Source: a bacterium (GTDB lineage Bacteria; Patescibacteriota; Minisyncoccia; UBA6257). From it: a stretch of DNA of 6,466 nt. Both the position numbers and the translations under genes were made by a program. The stretch spans positions 1 through 6,466 of the forward strand of contig DAOVIY010000034.1 in NCBI GenBank assembly GCA_030673525.1, given 5' to 3'. Below the pieces are notes generated by a model, which ran no database searches, had not been told where the DNA came from, and saw only the letters and a list, made by a program, of their open reading frames with translations. Shown in pieces: positions 1 through 4,904 of this stretch (positions are counted from its first letter, which is position 1; every line of letters begins with the position of its first letter).

Positions 1-519
1 AAGTTTAGCCCTTAAAACAGTTAGGGCTTTTTCTTTGTTCTTAAACTGCGATCTCCCTTCCTGGCAACCAACAACTATCCCAGTAGGCTTATGGCGTACC
101 CTTACAGCTGTTTCCACCTTTTGAACATTTTGACCGCCTGGGCCTGAAGAACGAAAAGTCTCAATTTCTAAATCGTTTTCTTCCAATGGAAGTTCTTGAG
201 CTTCAATAACTGGCAAAACCTCCACTAAAGCAAAAGAGGTGTGACGAAGTTTAGCAGAAGAAAAGGGAGAAATTCTTACCAAACGATGTACGCCATTCTC
301 GTTTTTTAAAATTCTATAAACATTATCTCCATCTATCTCTGCAACAGCATTTTTAATACCACCATATTCATTTTCTTTCTTGTCTAATAATGAAAATTTC
401 CAATTTTTCTTTTCTGAATATTTCCGATACATTTTTAAAAGCATCAATGCCCAATCTTCGGCATCTTGACCGCCAGCGCCAGCATATACAGAAAGAGTTA
501 TATTATTTCCTTTAGGCAT
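1..519 (-). CDS. prfB: Peptide chain release factor 2-like protein, 3' part outside window, lacks the usual N-terminal domain
   Basis: Class I release factor that ends translation at UAA/UGA by triggering peptidyl-tRNA hydrolysis on the ribosome. The 173 visible residues hold the PCRF domain (GAGGQDAEDW near 14-23), the stop-codon reading tripeptide SPF at 84-86, the following RHTSFA segment (92-97) and the catalytic GGQ at 128-130 with the downstream NVQKVETAV and PTGIVV segments. SPF rather than PxT marks it as RF2, not RF1. The frame runs off the window at residue 173 (AKL); roughly 65 more residues are expected. The upstream edge is odd: homology begins almost at the ATG, so the roughly 110-residue helical domain 1 of normal RF2 (about 365 aa in E. 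coli) is absent, and an intact methyltransferase gene fills the DNA where it would lie. The frame is open for 14 more codons upstream to the methyltransferase UGA; a TTG at 555-553 is another possible start. No clear Shine-Dalgarno precedes 519. It may be a genuine short RF2-like family or a decayed copy. Confidence 0.88.
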   Translation of the reverse strand, partial: MPKGNNITLSVYAGAGGQDAEDWALMLLKMYRKYSEKKNWKFSLLDKKENEYGGIKNAVAEIDGDNVYRILKNENGVHRLVRISPFSSAKLRHTSFALVEVLPVIEAQELPLEENDLEIETFRSSGPGGQNVQKVETAVRVRHKPTGIVVGCQEGRSQFKNKEKALTVLRAKL

Positions 520-561
520 CCTGAGAATCTTACCAAATTTAGGCCTGAAAAACAACTTATC

Positions 562-1209
562 TCATTTATCTCCGTTATTAGTAATCAAAGGAACAAAGGT
601 AAATCCTTGAAAACGCTTAATATCAAAATCATTTTCCCCTTTTTTTATCCAAAGTTGTACTTCTCCATCAAAAGGAGTAACTATTCTTCCACCTATTTTT
701 AGTTGTTTTAGCCAATCTTTAGGAACTTCACTTACTGTAGCTGAGCAAAGAATTTTATCAAAAGGAGATTTTTTTTCATAACCCTGAGAACCATCTCTGC
801 AAATAAACTCTACCACGCCTTTTTTTATAAAATTATATTTACTTACATTTTTTTCTCCAAATTCTTTTAATTCAGATATTCTCTCTATAGCAACCACCCT
901 TCCTTTCTTTGATTTTTGACTCACAATATAAGCCAAAAGAGCACTTGTCCATCCAGAACCAGCGCCAATATCCAAAATCTTTTCTCCTGCTTGTGGCTCA
1001 AGAAGCTCTAATATAAAAGCCACTGTAAGAGGTTGTGAAATCGTCTGTCCAAAACCAATAGGTAGAGGAATATTTGAATAAGTTTCTCCTTGGTATTCTG
1101 AAACTACAAAATCCTTTCTATCAATAGCAGAAAACGCCTCTATAATATGCGAGGATTTTAAATAACCTAAATCAATAATTTCCTGAATGAGATTTTCTTT
1201 AGCTAACAT
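562..1209 (-). CDS. pcm: Protein-L-isoaspartate O-methyltransferase
   Basis: Cytosolic repair enzyme that methylates L-isoaspartyl residues of aged proteins with S-adenosylmethionine, starting their conversion back to aspartyl. The 215 residues match the family's usual length. Visible family signatures are the N-terminal helix region with FSAIDRKDFV (26-35), the LPIGFGQTISQP segment (49-60), SAM motif I LDIGAGSGW (79-87), the acidic end of the second strand (AIE, 107-109), a DGSQGY loop followed by FDKILCSAT, and a C-terminal GGRIVTPF segment. The start at 1209 fits family N-termini; the leader is short and has no Shine-Dalgarno. It is probably the first gene of a two-gene unit with prfB: its UGA stop lies 42 nt before the prfB ATG, in the same frame. 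All other stops visible in the window are UAA. The gene symbol rests on family assignment; the enzyme class is confident, the cellular importance is not known. Confidence 0.93.
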   Translation of the reverse strand: MLAKENLIQEIIDLGYLKSSHIIEAFSAIDRKDFVVSEYQGETYSNIPLPIGFGQTISQPLTVAFILELLEPQAGEKILDIGAGSGWTSALLAYIVSQKSKKGRVVAIERISELKEFGEKNVSKYNFIKKGVVEFICRDGSQGYEKKSPFDKILCSATVSEVPKDWLKQLKIGGRIVTPFDGEVQLWIKKGENDFDIKRFQGFTFVPLITNNGDK

Positions 1210-1236
1210 TATGAATAATCTTTATAAGTTTTACTA

Positions 1237-1248
1237 ATTATATCATAA
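1237..1248 (-). promoter_or_regulatory. Extended -10 promoter for pcm-prfB
   Basis: The minus strand reads TTATGATATAAT here: a perfect TATAAT (1242-1237) preceded by TGn, the extended -10 form that can work without a good -35. No convincing -35 is seen. Transcription should start near 1230, giving a leader of about 20 nt to the ATG at 1209. The same 12-mer occurs before the lycopene cyclase-like gene (2672-2661). Confidence 0.6.
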
Positions 1249-1274
1249 AATAGCACACTAAAATTAGAAATTTT

Positions 1275-1307
1275 AAAACCCCTTACTACTTAAAGCAAGG
1301 GGCTTTT
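1275..1307 (-). terminator. Rho-independent terminator of the six-cysteine protein gene, possibly bidirectional
   Basis: Stem CCCCTT (1279-1284) pairs with AAGGGG (1297-1302) around a 12-nt loop. On the minus strand the stem is followed by TTTT (1278-1275), about 70 nt past the stop codon of the gene ending at 1372. On the plus strand the stem is followed by CTTTTCT, so it could act both ways, but no plus-strand gene is seen upstream. Confidence 0.6.
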
Positions 1308-1371
1308 CTAGTATTATTAAGTATTGCGAAAAAAGGTGACCTAAAAATCTATGAAACCATTATAGAACAAT

Positions 1372-1764
1372 TTACATTGGAATTAAGCCTGTACATCTCC
1401 AGTTAATCTCTGCTGTTTTTGTTTCCACATTAATCACGCAAGCAGGATTACATCCTTCTTTTTCTATATCTAAATTTATCCACCAAGTTCCAGTAACTTC
1501 ATTGCATATATAAGTATCTTTGAGCCTATCGCCACATTCACCTAGAAACGCAATATCTTTAGCTTCTGATAAGCTAAGTTTTATATCTGTGTCTTTTTTC
1601 TGACAAAATTCTTCAGGAAAAATTGTTGTCGTAGTTAATCCAATTGTCGTTGTAGTAACAGAAGGAATATTTATTGTTATAATTCCTTTTTTCATTAAAT
1701 AACCACCAAAAACCAACAATGCTAATATTATAAAGAAAATTGAAGTGGATCCTTTTTTATTCAT
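1372..1764 (-). CDS. Small membrane-anchored or secreted six-cysteine protein, function unknown
   Basis: 130 residues. The N-terminus has a short basic stretch ending KKG (3-5), then one hydrophobic helix (about 9-24), then KK. A threonine-rich linker (TTTT at 37-40 and 44-47) leads to an extracytoplasmic domain with cysteines at 54, 77, 87, 105, 109 and 124, enough for three disulfides. Conserved-looking elements are LSLSEAKDIA (63-72), GTWW (92-95), a GCNPACV segment (104-110) and AEINWRCTG (118-126). I recall similar WW/CNPAC domains in uncharacterised proteins of CPR bacteria and DPANN archaea, but cannot search to confirm. The basic-KKG-hydrophobic start resembles a class III (pilin-type) signal, without the glutamate at +5 of typical bacterial pilins; a plain signal anchor is equally possible. 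It seems to be a single-gene unit: a terminator follows it and AT-rich DNA without a clear -35/-10 pair or Shine-Dalgarno precedes it. A broken copy of its first 15 codons lies at 3706-3653. Confidence 0.8.
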   Translation of the reverse strand: MNKKGSTSIFFIILALLVFGGYLMKKGIITINIPSVTTTTIGLTTTTIFPEEFCQKKDTDIKLSLSEAKDIAFLGECGDRLKDTYICNEVTGTWWINLDIEKEGCNPACVINVETKTAEINWRCTGLIPM

Positions 1765-1876
1765 ATTTTTATTTTATATATTTGTTTTTATTTTACTATA
1801 TTTTTAATTAAAGCGAAAGTAGGAATTAATAGACAATGTTAGAAGCTATTATTCAATTATTCTTGAAGTTTCTATA
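1765..1876. other. AT-rich spacer
   Basis: A 112-nt gap between the lycopene cyclase-like gene stop and the six-cysteine protein start, both on the minus strand. I see no convincing hairpin terminator for the first gene and no promoter with both boxes for the second. A TATAGT box (1801-1796) is the best -10 candidate but lacks a supporting -35. Confidence 0.4.
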
Positions 1877-2653
1877 TTATTTCATATCATCAATAAAAAG
1901 CTCGTAATACGATACTATCGTAACAGCATACAACATTACCCAGAAAAAAAGCTCTTCAAGGGGAAAAACCACACTAAAAACAGAAACTGTCCCGATATAT
2001 TCACCTGGAAAACTCCAAGCACCAGTTTTTAATGCAATAATTTCGGCTACAAACCAAACGACAGAAAAGAAAACCCCTGTGATTAAAAATTTTGGAATAA
2101 GCTTTGGTTTACGAATGCTCATAAAAATCGGAAGAATTATAGCAACAGATCCTCCCGCTAGATATGCGTACGAAACTTTGAGGCTTTCTGGACCAACAAA
2201 TAAGAAAATTAATATAATCGCTACAGTTGCCAAAATAGAAGGAACAAGAGCCCAAATAAGATTTTTTGATACCTTCCTATTTTTTTCATCATCTATAAAA
2301 TGCTCATAGCACACTACTATAAAAAGGGTCATTAGCAAAAATCCTATTACATCATCAACTGGTAAAATCCCAAAAATTCTCCAGGGAATTACTAAACGCT
2401 CAACAAACCAAGCTTTGCTTACTGATTGTATAAAATCAAATACGAAACCGAACAACCCTCCAAAAATAATAACCGCCCAAAAGATTTTTTTAATATTTTT
2501 CTTTCTTCGAATCATTAAATAAAATACTATTGGAAGAATTCCTAATAAAGCCCCAAAAAGTGGTTTAAGATTGAAGTGTAACCATAAAGTTGTTCCAATA
2601 ATGAATAATCCTAAAATAATACAAAAATCAATTTTTTTCATATAATTTTTCAT
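1877..2653 (-). CDS. Eight-helix membrane protein with duplicated lycopene cyclase-like (CrtYc/CrtYd) domain
   Basis: From the ATG at 2653 this is 258 residues; numbers below use that start. It has about eight membrane helices in two similar four-helix halves. Each half ends alike: first half FGILPVDDVIGF (94-105) then YEHFIDD (116-122), second half a GAWSFP segment (211-216), VFPLEELFFW (229-238) and YELFIDD (250-256). The PLEE motif and the paired halves are the signature of the small CrtYc/CrtYd lycopene beta-cyclases, where the two halves may be separate or fused. The first half has PVDD in place of PxEE, so activity is uncertain. No other carotenoid gene is visible. An upstream ATG at 2728 would give 283 residues but lies in the terminator of the preceding gene and before this gene's own promoter, so it is rejected. 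The ATG at 2653 is 7 nt after the -10 box, implying a leaderless mRNA; the ATG at 2641 (four codons later) is the other candidate. The fold call is firm, the reaction is inference. Confidence 0.75.
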   Translation of the reverse strand: MKNYMKKIDFCIILGLFIIGTTLWLHFNLKPLFGALLGILPIVFYLMIRRKKNIKKIFWAVIIFGGLFGFVFDFIQSVSKAWFVERLVIPWRIFGILPVDDVIGFLLMTLFIVVCYEHFIDDEKNRKVSKNLIWALVPSILATVAIILIFLFVGPESLKVSYAYLAGGSVAIILPIFMSIRKPKLIPKFLITGVFFSVVWFVAEIIALKTGAWSFPGEYIGTVSVFSVVFPLEELFFWVMLYAVTIVSYYELFIDDMK

Positions 2654-2660
2654 ATAATTC

Positions 2661-2672
2661 ATTATATCATAA
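2661..2672 (-). promoter_or_regulatory. Extended -10 promoter of the lycopene cyclase-like gene
   Basis: Minus strand TTATGATATAAT, identical over 12 nt to the pcm promoter. It lies directly after the uridine phosphorylase terminator, so this gene has its own transcript. The expected start site near 2654 coincides with the ATG at 2653. No -35 box is recognisable. Confidence 0.6.
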
Positions 2673-2693
2673 TATATTTGCATATTAGAAAAT

Positions 2694-2722
2694 AAAAAAG
2701 GGGCGGATCGTCCGCCCCTTTT
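2694..2722 (-). terminator. Strong Rho-independent terminator of the uridine phosphorylase gene
   Basis: Perfect 8-bp GC-rich stem GGGGCGGA (2700-2707) with TCCGCCCC (2711-2718), 3-nt loop, extended by A/T pairs. On the minus strand it is followed by six T (2699-2694) and then AT-rich DNA. It lies about 40 nt past the stop codon at 2763. The plus strand version has a TTTT tail, so it could also stop antisense transcription. Confidence 0.9.
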
Positions 2723-2762
2723 GTTCATCTATTTATCATTATTTTCTATATCATCATTGAGA

Positions 2763-3626
2763 TTAACTAGGGGTAGATTTTTGTAAGTCAATTTGATATA
2801 GGATTTCAACTGCTCTTAAACCGGTTTTTATACACCTCATTTCAGCCCTGATTAAGTCCTTAACTGAAACAGTCTTTCCTCCACCTCTATCAGCGTAAAC
2901 CGCACAAACCCCACCTGCTCTCAAAGGATAATTAGAGATCTTTGCTAATATAAAATAGGCAGCCATCTCCATCTCAAAATTTTTTACTCCTTTTTGTCTC
3001 AAATCTCTTACTAAATTTGGATTTTGAACAGGAAATCCGGGAATTTTTCGACCCTGACCCGCATAAAAATCAGAAGTTGTGCAAGTTATTCCTGTATGAT
3101 ATTTATATCCAAGTTCTTTTACTGCTTTTTTTAGAACTTCTAGCACTTCCGGAGAAGATATAGCTTCTATGTCTGAAGAGGCATAATTTAAAGTGGTATC
3201 CTCATATCTCAAAGCCCTTTCTGTAATAACTAAATCACCCAGTTTAATATTATCTTGGATTGCCCCACAGCTACCCAACCGGATATAGGTTGCATTATTT
3301 ACACATTGAGCAGATTCTATAACCGCAATAGCCGCATTATCTGTTCCTATCCCTGTCGCCATAACAGACAAAGGAATATTTCTGTATTTTCCCGTGAATG
3401 TTATAAATTCACGATGCCTTCTCTCTATATTAACTTCATCAAATAAAGCAGCAATCTTTTCTGCTCTTTCAGGATCACCACAAGTAAGAATATATCGGGC
3501 TAAATCTCCTTGACCACAATTTATATGATAATACCTTCCTTCTTCGTTCATGGGTAATTCACTACTTCGTGATTTCATTTTGTCCCACTTTTTTTGATTT
3601 TTTTTATTATTAATTTTCTCTTTCAT
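2763..3626 (-). CDS. udp: Uridine phosphorylase (nucleoside phosphorylase family I)
   Basis: Cytosolic salvage enzyme: uridine plus phosphate gives uracil plus ribose 1-phosphate, allowing reuse of pyrimidines. 287 residues. Family motifs in order: EEGRYYHI (28-35), phosphate-binding GDPER (50-54), TGIGTDNAAI (91-100), RLGSCGA (116-122), TSDFYAGQGR (184-193) and FEMEMAA (217-223), the ribose-binding MEM segment. Gln191 and Arg193 sit where the Q-x-R pair of E. coli uridine phosphorylase binds uracil, favouring uridine over purine nucleosides. The start is uncertain: the first 20 residues are lysine/asparagine-rich and outside the family match, and Met17 (3578) is a reasonable alternative. The 3626 start is preferred because a -10 box ends 5 nt before it. 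Neither has a Shine-Dalgarno. It is a single-gene unit closed by the strong terminator at 2694-2722. Purine nucleoside specificity cannot be fully excluded. Confidence 0.88.
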   Translation of the reverse strand: MKEKINNKKNQKKWDKMKSRSSELPMNEEGRYYHINCGQGDLARYILTCGDPERAEKIAALFDEVNIERRHREFITFTGKYRNIPLSVMATGIGTDNAAIAVIESAQCVNNATYIRLGSCGAIQDNIKLGDLVITERALRYEDTTLNYASSDIEAISSPEVLEVLKKAVKELGYKYHTGITCTTSDFYAGQGRKIPGFPVQNPNLVRDLRQKGVKNFEMEMAAYFILAKISNYPLRAGGVCAVYADRGGGKTVSVKDLIRAEMRCIKTGLRAVEILYQIDLQKSTPS

Positions 3627-3631
3627 ATTTT

Positions 3632-3640
3632 ATTCTATCA
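3632..3640 (-). promoter_or_regulatory. Extended -10 promoter of the uridine phosphorylase gene
   Basis: Minus strand TGATAGAAT: TGn followed by TAGAAT (5 of 6 to consensus). Only 5 nt separate it from the ATG at 3626, so transcription would begin at or next to the start codon. No clear -35 is seen. Confidence 0.45.
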
Positions 3641-3652
3641 AAATTCGTTTCC

Positions 3653-3706
3653 TTAGTAACTTGCAAATATTATAAAGAGAATTGAAGTTAATCCTCTTTT
3701 ATTCAT
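3653..3706 (-). pseudogene. Truncated copy of the six-cysteine protein gene N-terminus
   Basis: A 17-codon reading frame MNKRGLTSILFIIFASY followed by TAA. Its first 15 codons match those of the gene starting at 1764 (MNKKGSTSIFFIILA) at about 40 of 45 nucleotides, then similarity stops abruptly inside the membrane helix. The threonine linker and the cysteine domain are missing. The simplest reading is the remnant of a duplicated gene. It could also be a conserved signal-type N-terminus or a very small membrane peptide; there is no Shine-Dalgarno or clear promoter of its own. It lies between tRNA-Trp and udp. Confidence 0.5.
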
Positions 3707-3731
3707 ATATTTATATATATATTAATTGAGG

Positions 3732-3802
3732 CGGGGACGCCAGGATTCGAACCTGGAACAAAGGTTTTGGAGACCCTCATGATACCATTTCACCACGTCC
3801 CC
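3732..3802 (-). tRNA. trpT: tRNA-Trp (anticodon CCA)
   Basis: Cloverleaf: acceptor GGGGACG/CGTCCCC, anticodon loop CTCCAAA with CCA, T loop TTCGAAT, discriminator G. The 3' end reads GCCT, so the full CCA tail is not encoded. It starts 21 nt after the rpmG stop; the rpmG-trpT order is common in bacteria, but the secE-nusG genes that often follow are absent. Reading only UGG, it is consistent with UGA being a stop in this genome. Confidence 0.95.
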
Positions 3803-3823
3803 ACTTTTTCAAAAACAACTTGA

Positions 3824-3982
3824 TTACTTTTTCGTTTCTTTATGAAGTGTGTGTTTTTTACACCAAGAACAATATTTTTTCAATTCTAATTTACGCTCAA
3901 CAGTTTTTTTGTTCCTGCGCGTATAATAATTAATATGTTTACACTCTGCGCACTGTAATCTTACTATAAATTCTTTTTTCAT
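3824..3982 (-). CDS. rpmG: 50S ribosomal protein L33
   Basis: Small ribosomal protein of the large subunit near the E site. 52 residues, family length. It is the zinc-ribbon form with two CxxC pairs: Cys11/Cys14 and Cys38/Cys41. The middle NYYTRRNKK and the end KKYCSWC then KKHTLHKETKK match the family closely. It lies between tRNA-Thr(GGU), 53 nt upstream, and tRNA-Trp, 21 nt downstream, in the translation block. No Shine-Dalgarno precedes the ATG, and three TACGAAT repeats fill the upstream gap. The stop is TAA. Confidence 0.95.
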   Translation of the reverse strand: MKKEFIVRLQCAECKHINYYTRRNKKTVERKLELKKYCSWCKKHTLHKETKK

Positions 3983-3996
3983 AAAAATCAACAAAT

Positions 3997-4022
3997 TACG
4001 AATTTAATACGAATATACGAAT
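3997..4022. repeat. Three short direct repeats TACGAAT before rpmG
   Basis: TACGAAT occurs at 3997-4003, 4008-4014 and 4016-4022 (ATTCGTA on the minus strand), with starts spaced 11 and 8 nt apart, filling much of the 53-nt gap between tRNA-Thr and rpmG. The unequal spacing argues against simple slippage. A role as binding site or processing spacer is only a guess. Confidence 0.6.
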
Positions 4023-4035
4023 TTTAAAGTTTTTG

Positions 4036-4107
4036 AGCCGATGGAGGGAATTGAACCCACGACCCCTTTCTTACCAAGAAAGTGCTCTACCACTGAGCTA
4101 CATCGGC
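4036..4107 (-). tRNA. tRNA-Thr (anticodon GGU)
   Basis: Acceptor GCCGATG/CATCGGC, D arm GCTCAGTGGTAGAGC, anticodon stem CTTTC/GAAAG with loop TTGGTAA, T loop TTCAATT, discriminator T. CCA is not encoded. Reads ACC/ACU codons. Starts 8 nt after tRNA-Tyr. Confidence 0.96.
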
Positions 4108-4115
4108 TGTATTTG

Positions 4116-4198
4116 TGGGCGCGGTAGGACTCGAACCTACGTAGGCCTAAGGCCGCGAGATTTACAGTCTCGTGCAATTGCCGCTATGCGACGCGCCC
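4116..4198 (-). tRNA. tRNA-Tyr (anticodon GUA)
   Basis: Acceptor GGGCGCG/CGCGCCC, anticodon stem CGAGA/TCTCG with loop CTGTAAA, long class II variable arm (bacterial type), T loop TTCGAGT, discriminator A. The next bases are CAA, so CCA is not encoded. Lies 6 nt after the first tRNA-Thr. Thr-Tyr neighbours are a common bacterial cluster. Confidence 0.96.
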
Positions 4199-4204
4199 AT
4201 AATG

Positions 4205-4276
4205 AGCCGAGGAGAGGATTTGAACCCCCAACCTACGGTTTACAAAACCGTTGCTCTACCATTGAGCTACCTCGGC
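4205..4276 (-). tRNA. tRNA-Thr (anticodon UGU)
   Basis: Acceptor GCCGAGG/CCTCGGC, D arm GCTCAATGGTAGAGC, anticodon stem ACGGT/ACCGT with loop TTTGTAA, T loop TTCAAAT, discriminator T. CCA is not encoded. Reads ACA/ACG codons and complements the GGU isoacceptor. Its 5' end lies only 6 nt after the stop codon of the TPR protein gene, so it is probably cut from the same transcript by RNase P. Confidence 0.96.
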
Positions 4277-4282
4277 TTTTTG

Positions 4283-4903
4283 TTATCTTCCGCCCTTCTT
4301 TTCGTATAATTCCATTAATAAGCCCTGAACTACATTATCTTCTTTATCTATCCTATAAGCCTGAAGCAAAGTCCAACGAGCAGAAGAAAAATCTTCTTGC
4401 CAGAGATAAATACGAGCTAGGTTTTTAAAAGTGGCAATATCATCTGGATCACCTTCAATCTTTTTCAATAACTTTTCTTCTTCATCCTTTGTGTTTAAGA
4501 TATGTGAGGTATCTGTATCGCTTTCTGTTAATTTTCCTTTGTCAAAAGATTTAATGATGCCATGCTCTCTATTTTTCACATCATCATGATTTTTCCTTTT
4601 TCTAATACTTGCTAAATTTTTAAAAATCGTTCCATCAATTCTTAAAATTATTATTCGTGAACGAACTAAAGTTTTTTCTATAAAAAGAAAAAACTGATTA
4701 TGGGCTTTTTGATAATTCCCTTTATTAAAAATCCTGTGAAATCTTTTTAAAAACCTCCCTTTTCCATTTGCTATTTCCATCTCTGCTGATTCTTCTGTTT
4801 CTTCTACAATGTTCTCGCTTTTTTCACTTTTTTGATCTTTAAATATCAAAATCAGACCAACTATACCTAAAATAATCAAAAGGGGCGGAAGAATATTAAA
4901 CAT
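4283..4903 (-). CDS. Membrane-anchored protein with C-terminal TPR-like repeat
   Basis: 206 residues from the ATG at 4903. An N-terminal membrane helix (about 1-21, NILPPLLIILGIVGLILIF) is followed by an acidic stretch rich in glutamate, then a basic helical region (about 48-105, with FLKRFHRIF and KTLVRSRIIILRI), a charged linker, and a C-terminal part (140-206) with the TPR pattern: DPDDIATFKNLARIYL then EDFSSARWTLLQAYRIDKED. TPR units bind partner proteins, so a scaffold or adaptor role on the inner face of the membrane is likely but unproven. The preferred start is 1 nt after the tsf TAA (TAATATG), typical of coupled genes; an in-frame ATG at 4933 would overlap tsf by 29 nt and put ten extra residues before the helix. 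I recognise no specific named family. It is co-directional with tsf upstream and the tRNA cluster 6 nt downstream. Confidence 0.8.
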   Translation of the reverse strand: MFNILPPLLIILGIVGLILIFKDQKSEKSENIVEETEESAEMEIANGKGRFLKRFHRIFNKGNYQKAHNQFFLFIEKTLVRSRIIILRIDGTIFKNLASIRKRKNHDDVKNREHGIIKSFDKGKLTESDTDTSHILNTKDEEEKLLKKIEGDPDDIATFKNLARIYLWQEDFSSARWTLLQAYRIDKEDNVVQGLLMELYEKKGGR

Positions 4904-4904
4904 A

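Noticed and set aside
557..565. Overlapping ATG at the pcm stop with GGAG five bases upstream, as a coupled prfB start
   Set aside because: The frame is ATG AGA TAA and stops after two codons. Reaching prfB would need a +1 shift for which no known slippery site is present.
466..702. Plus-strand frame of 78 codons
   Set aside because: It is antisense to the conserved prfB and pcm frames and its protein has no recognisable features.
2079..2309. Plus-strand frame of 76 codons, and a similar one at 3255-3446
   Set aside because: Both are antisense shadows of clearly conserved minus-strand genes.
2654..2728. N-terminal extension of the lycopene cyclase-like protein to the ATG at 2728
   Set aside because: The extra codons translate the terminator hairpin of the preceding gene and run through this gene's own -10 box, so they would not be in its mRNA.
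2701..2728. A third MNKRG-type start at 2728 like those at 1764 and 3706
   Set aside because: The match is only five codons and then becomes the GC-rich terminator stem; it is probably accidental.
4033..4428. 131-codon plus-strand open frame over the tRNA cluster
   Set aside because: It reads the antisense of three tRNAs; the peptide has the familiar artefact pattern (for example GRTRTYVGLRPRDLQSRA) produced from reversed tRNA genes.
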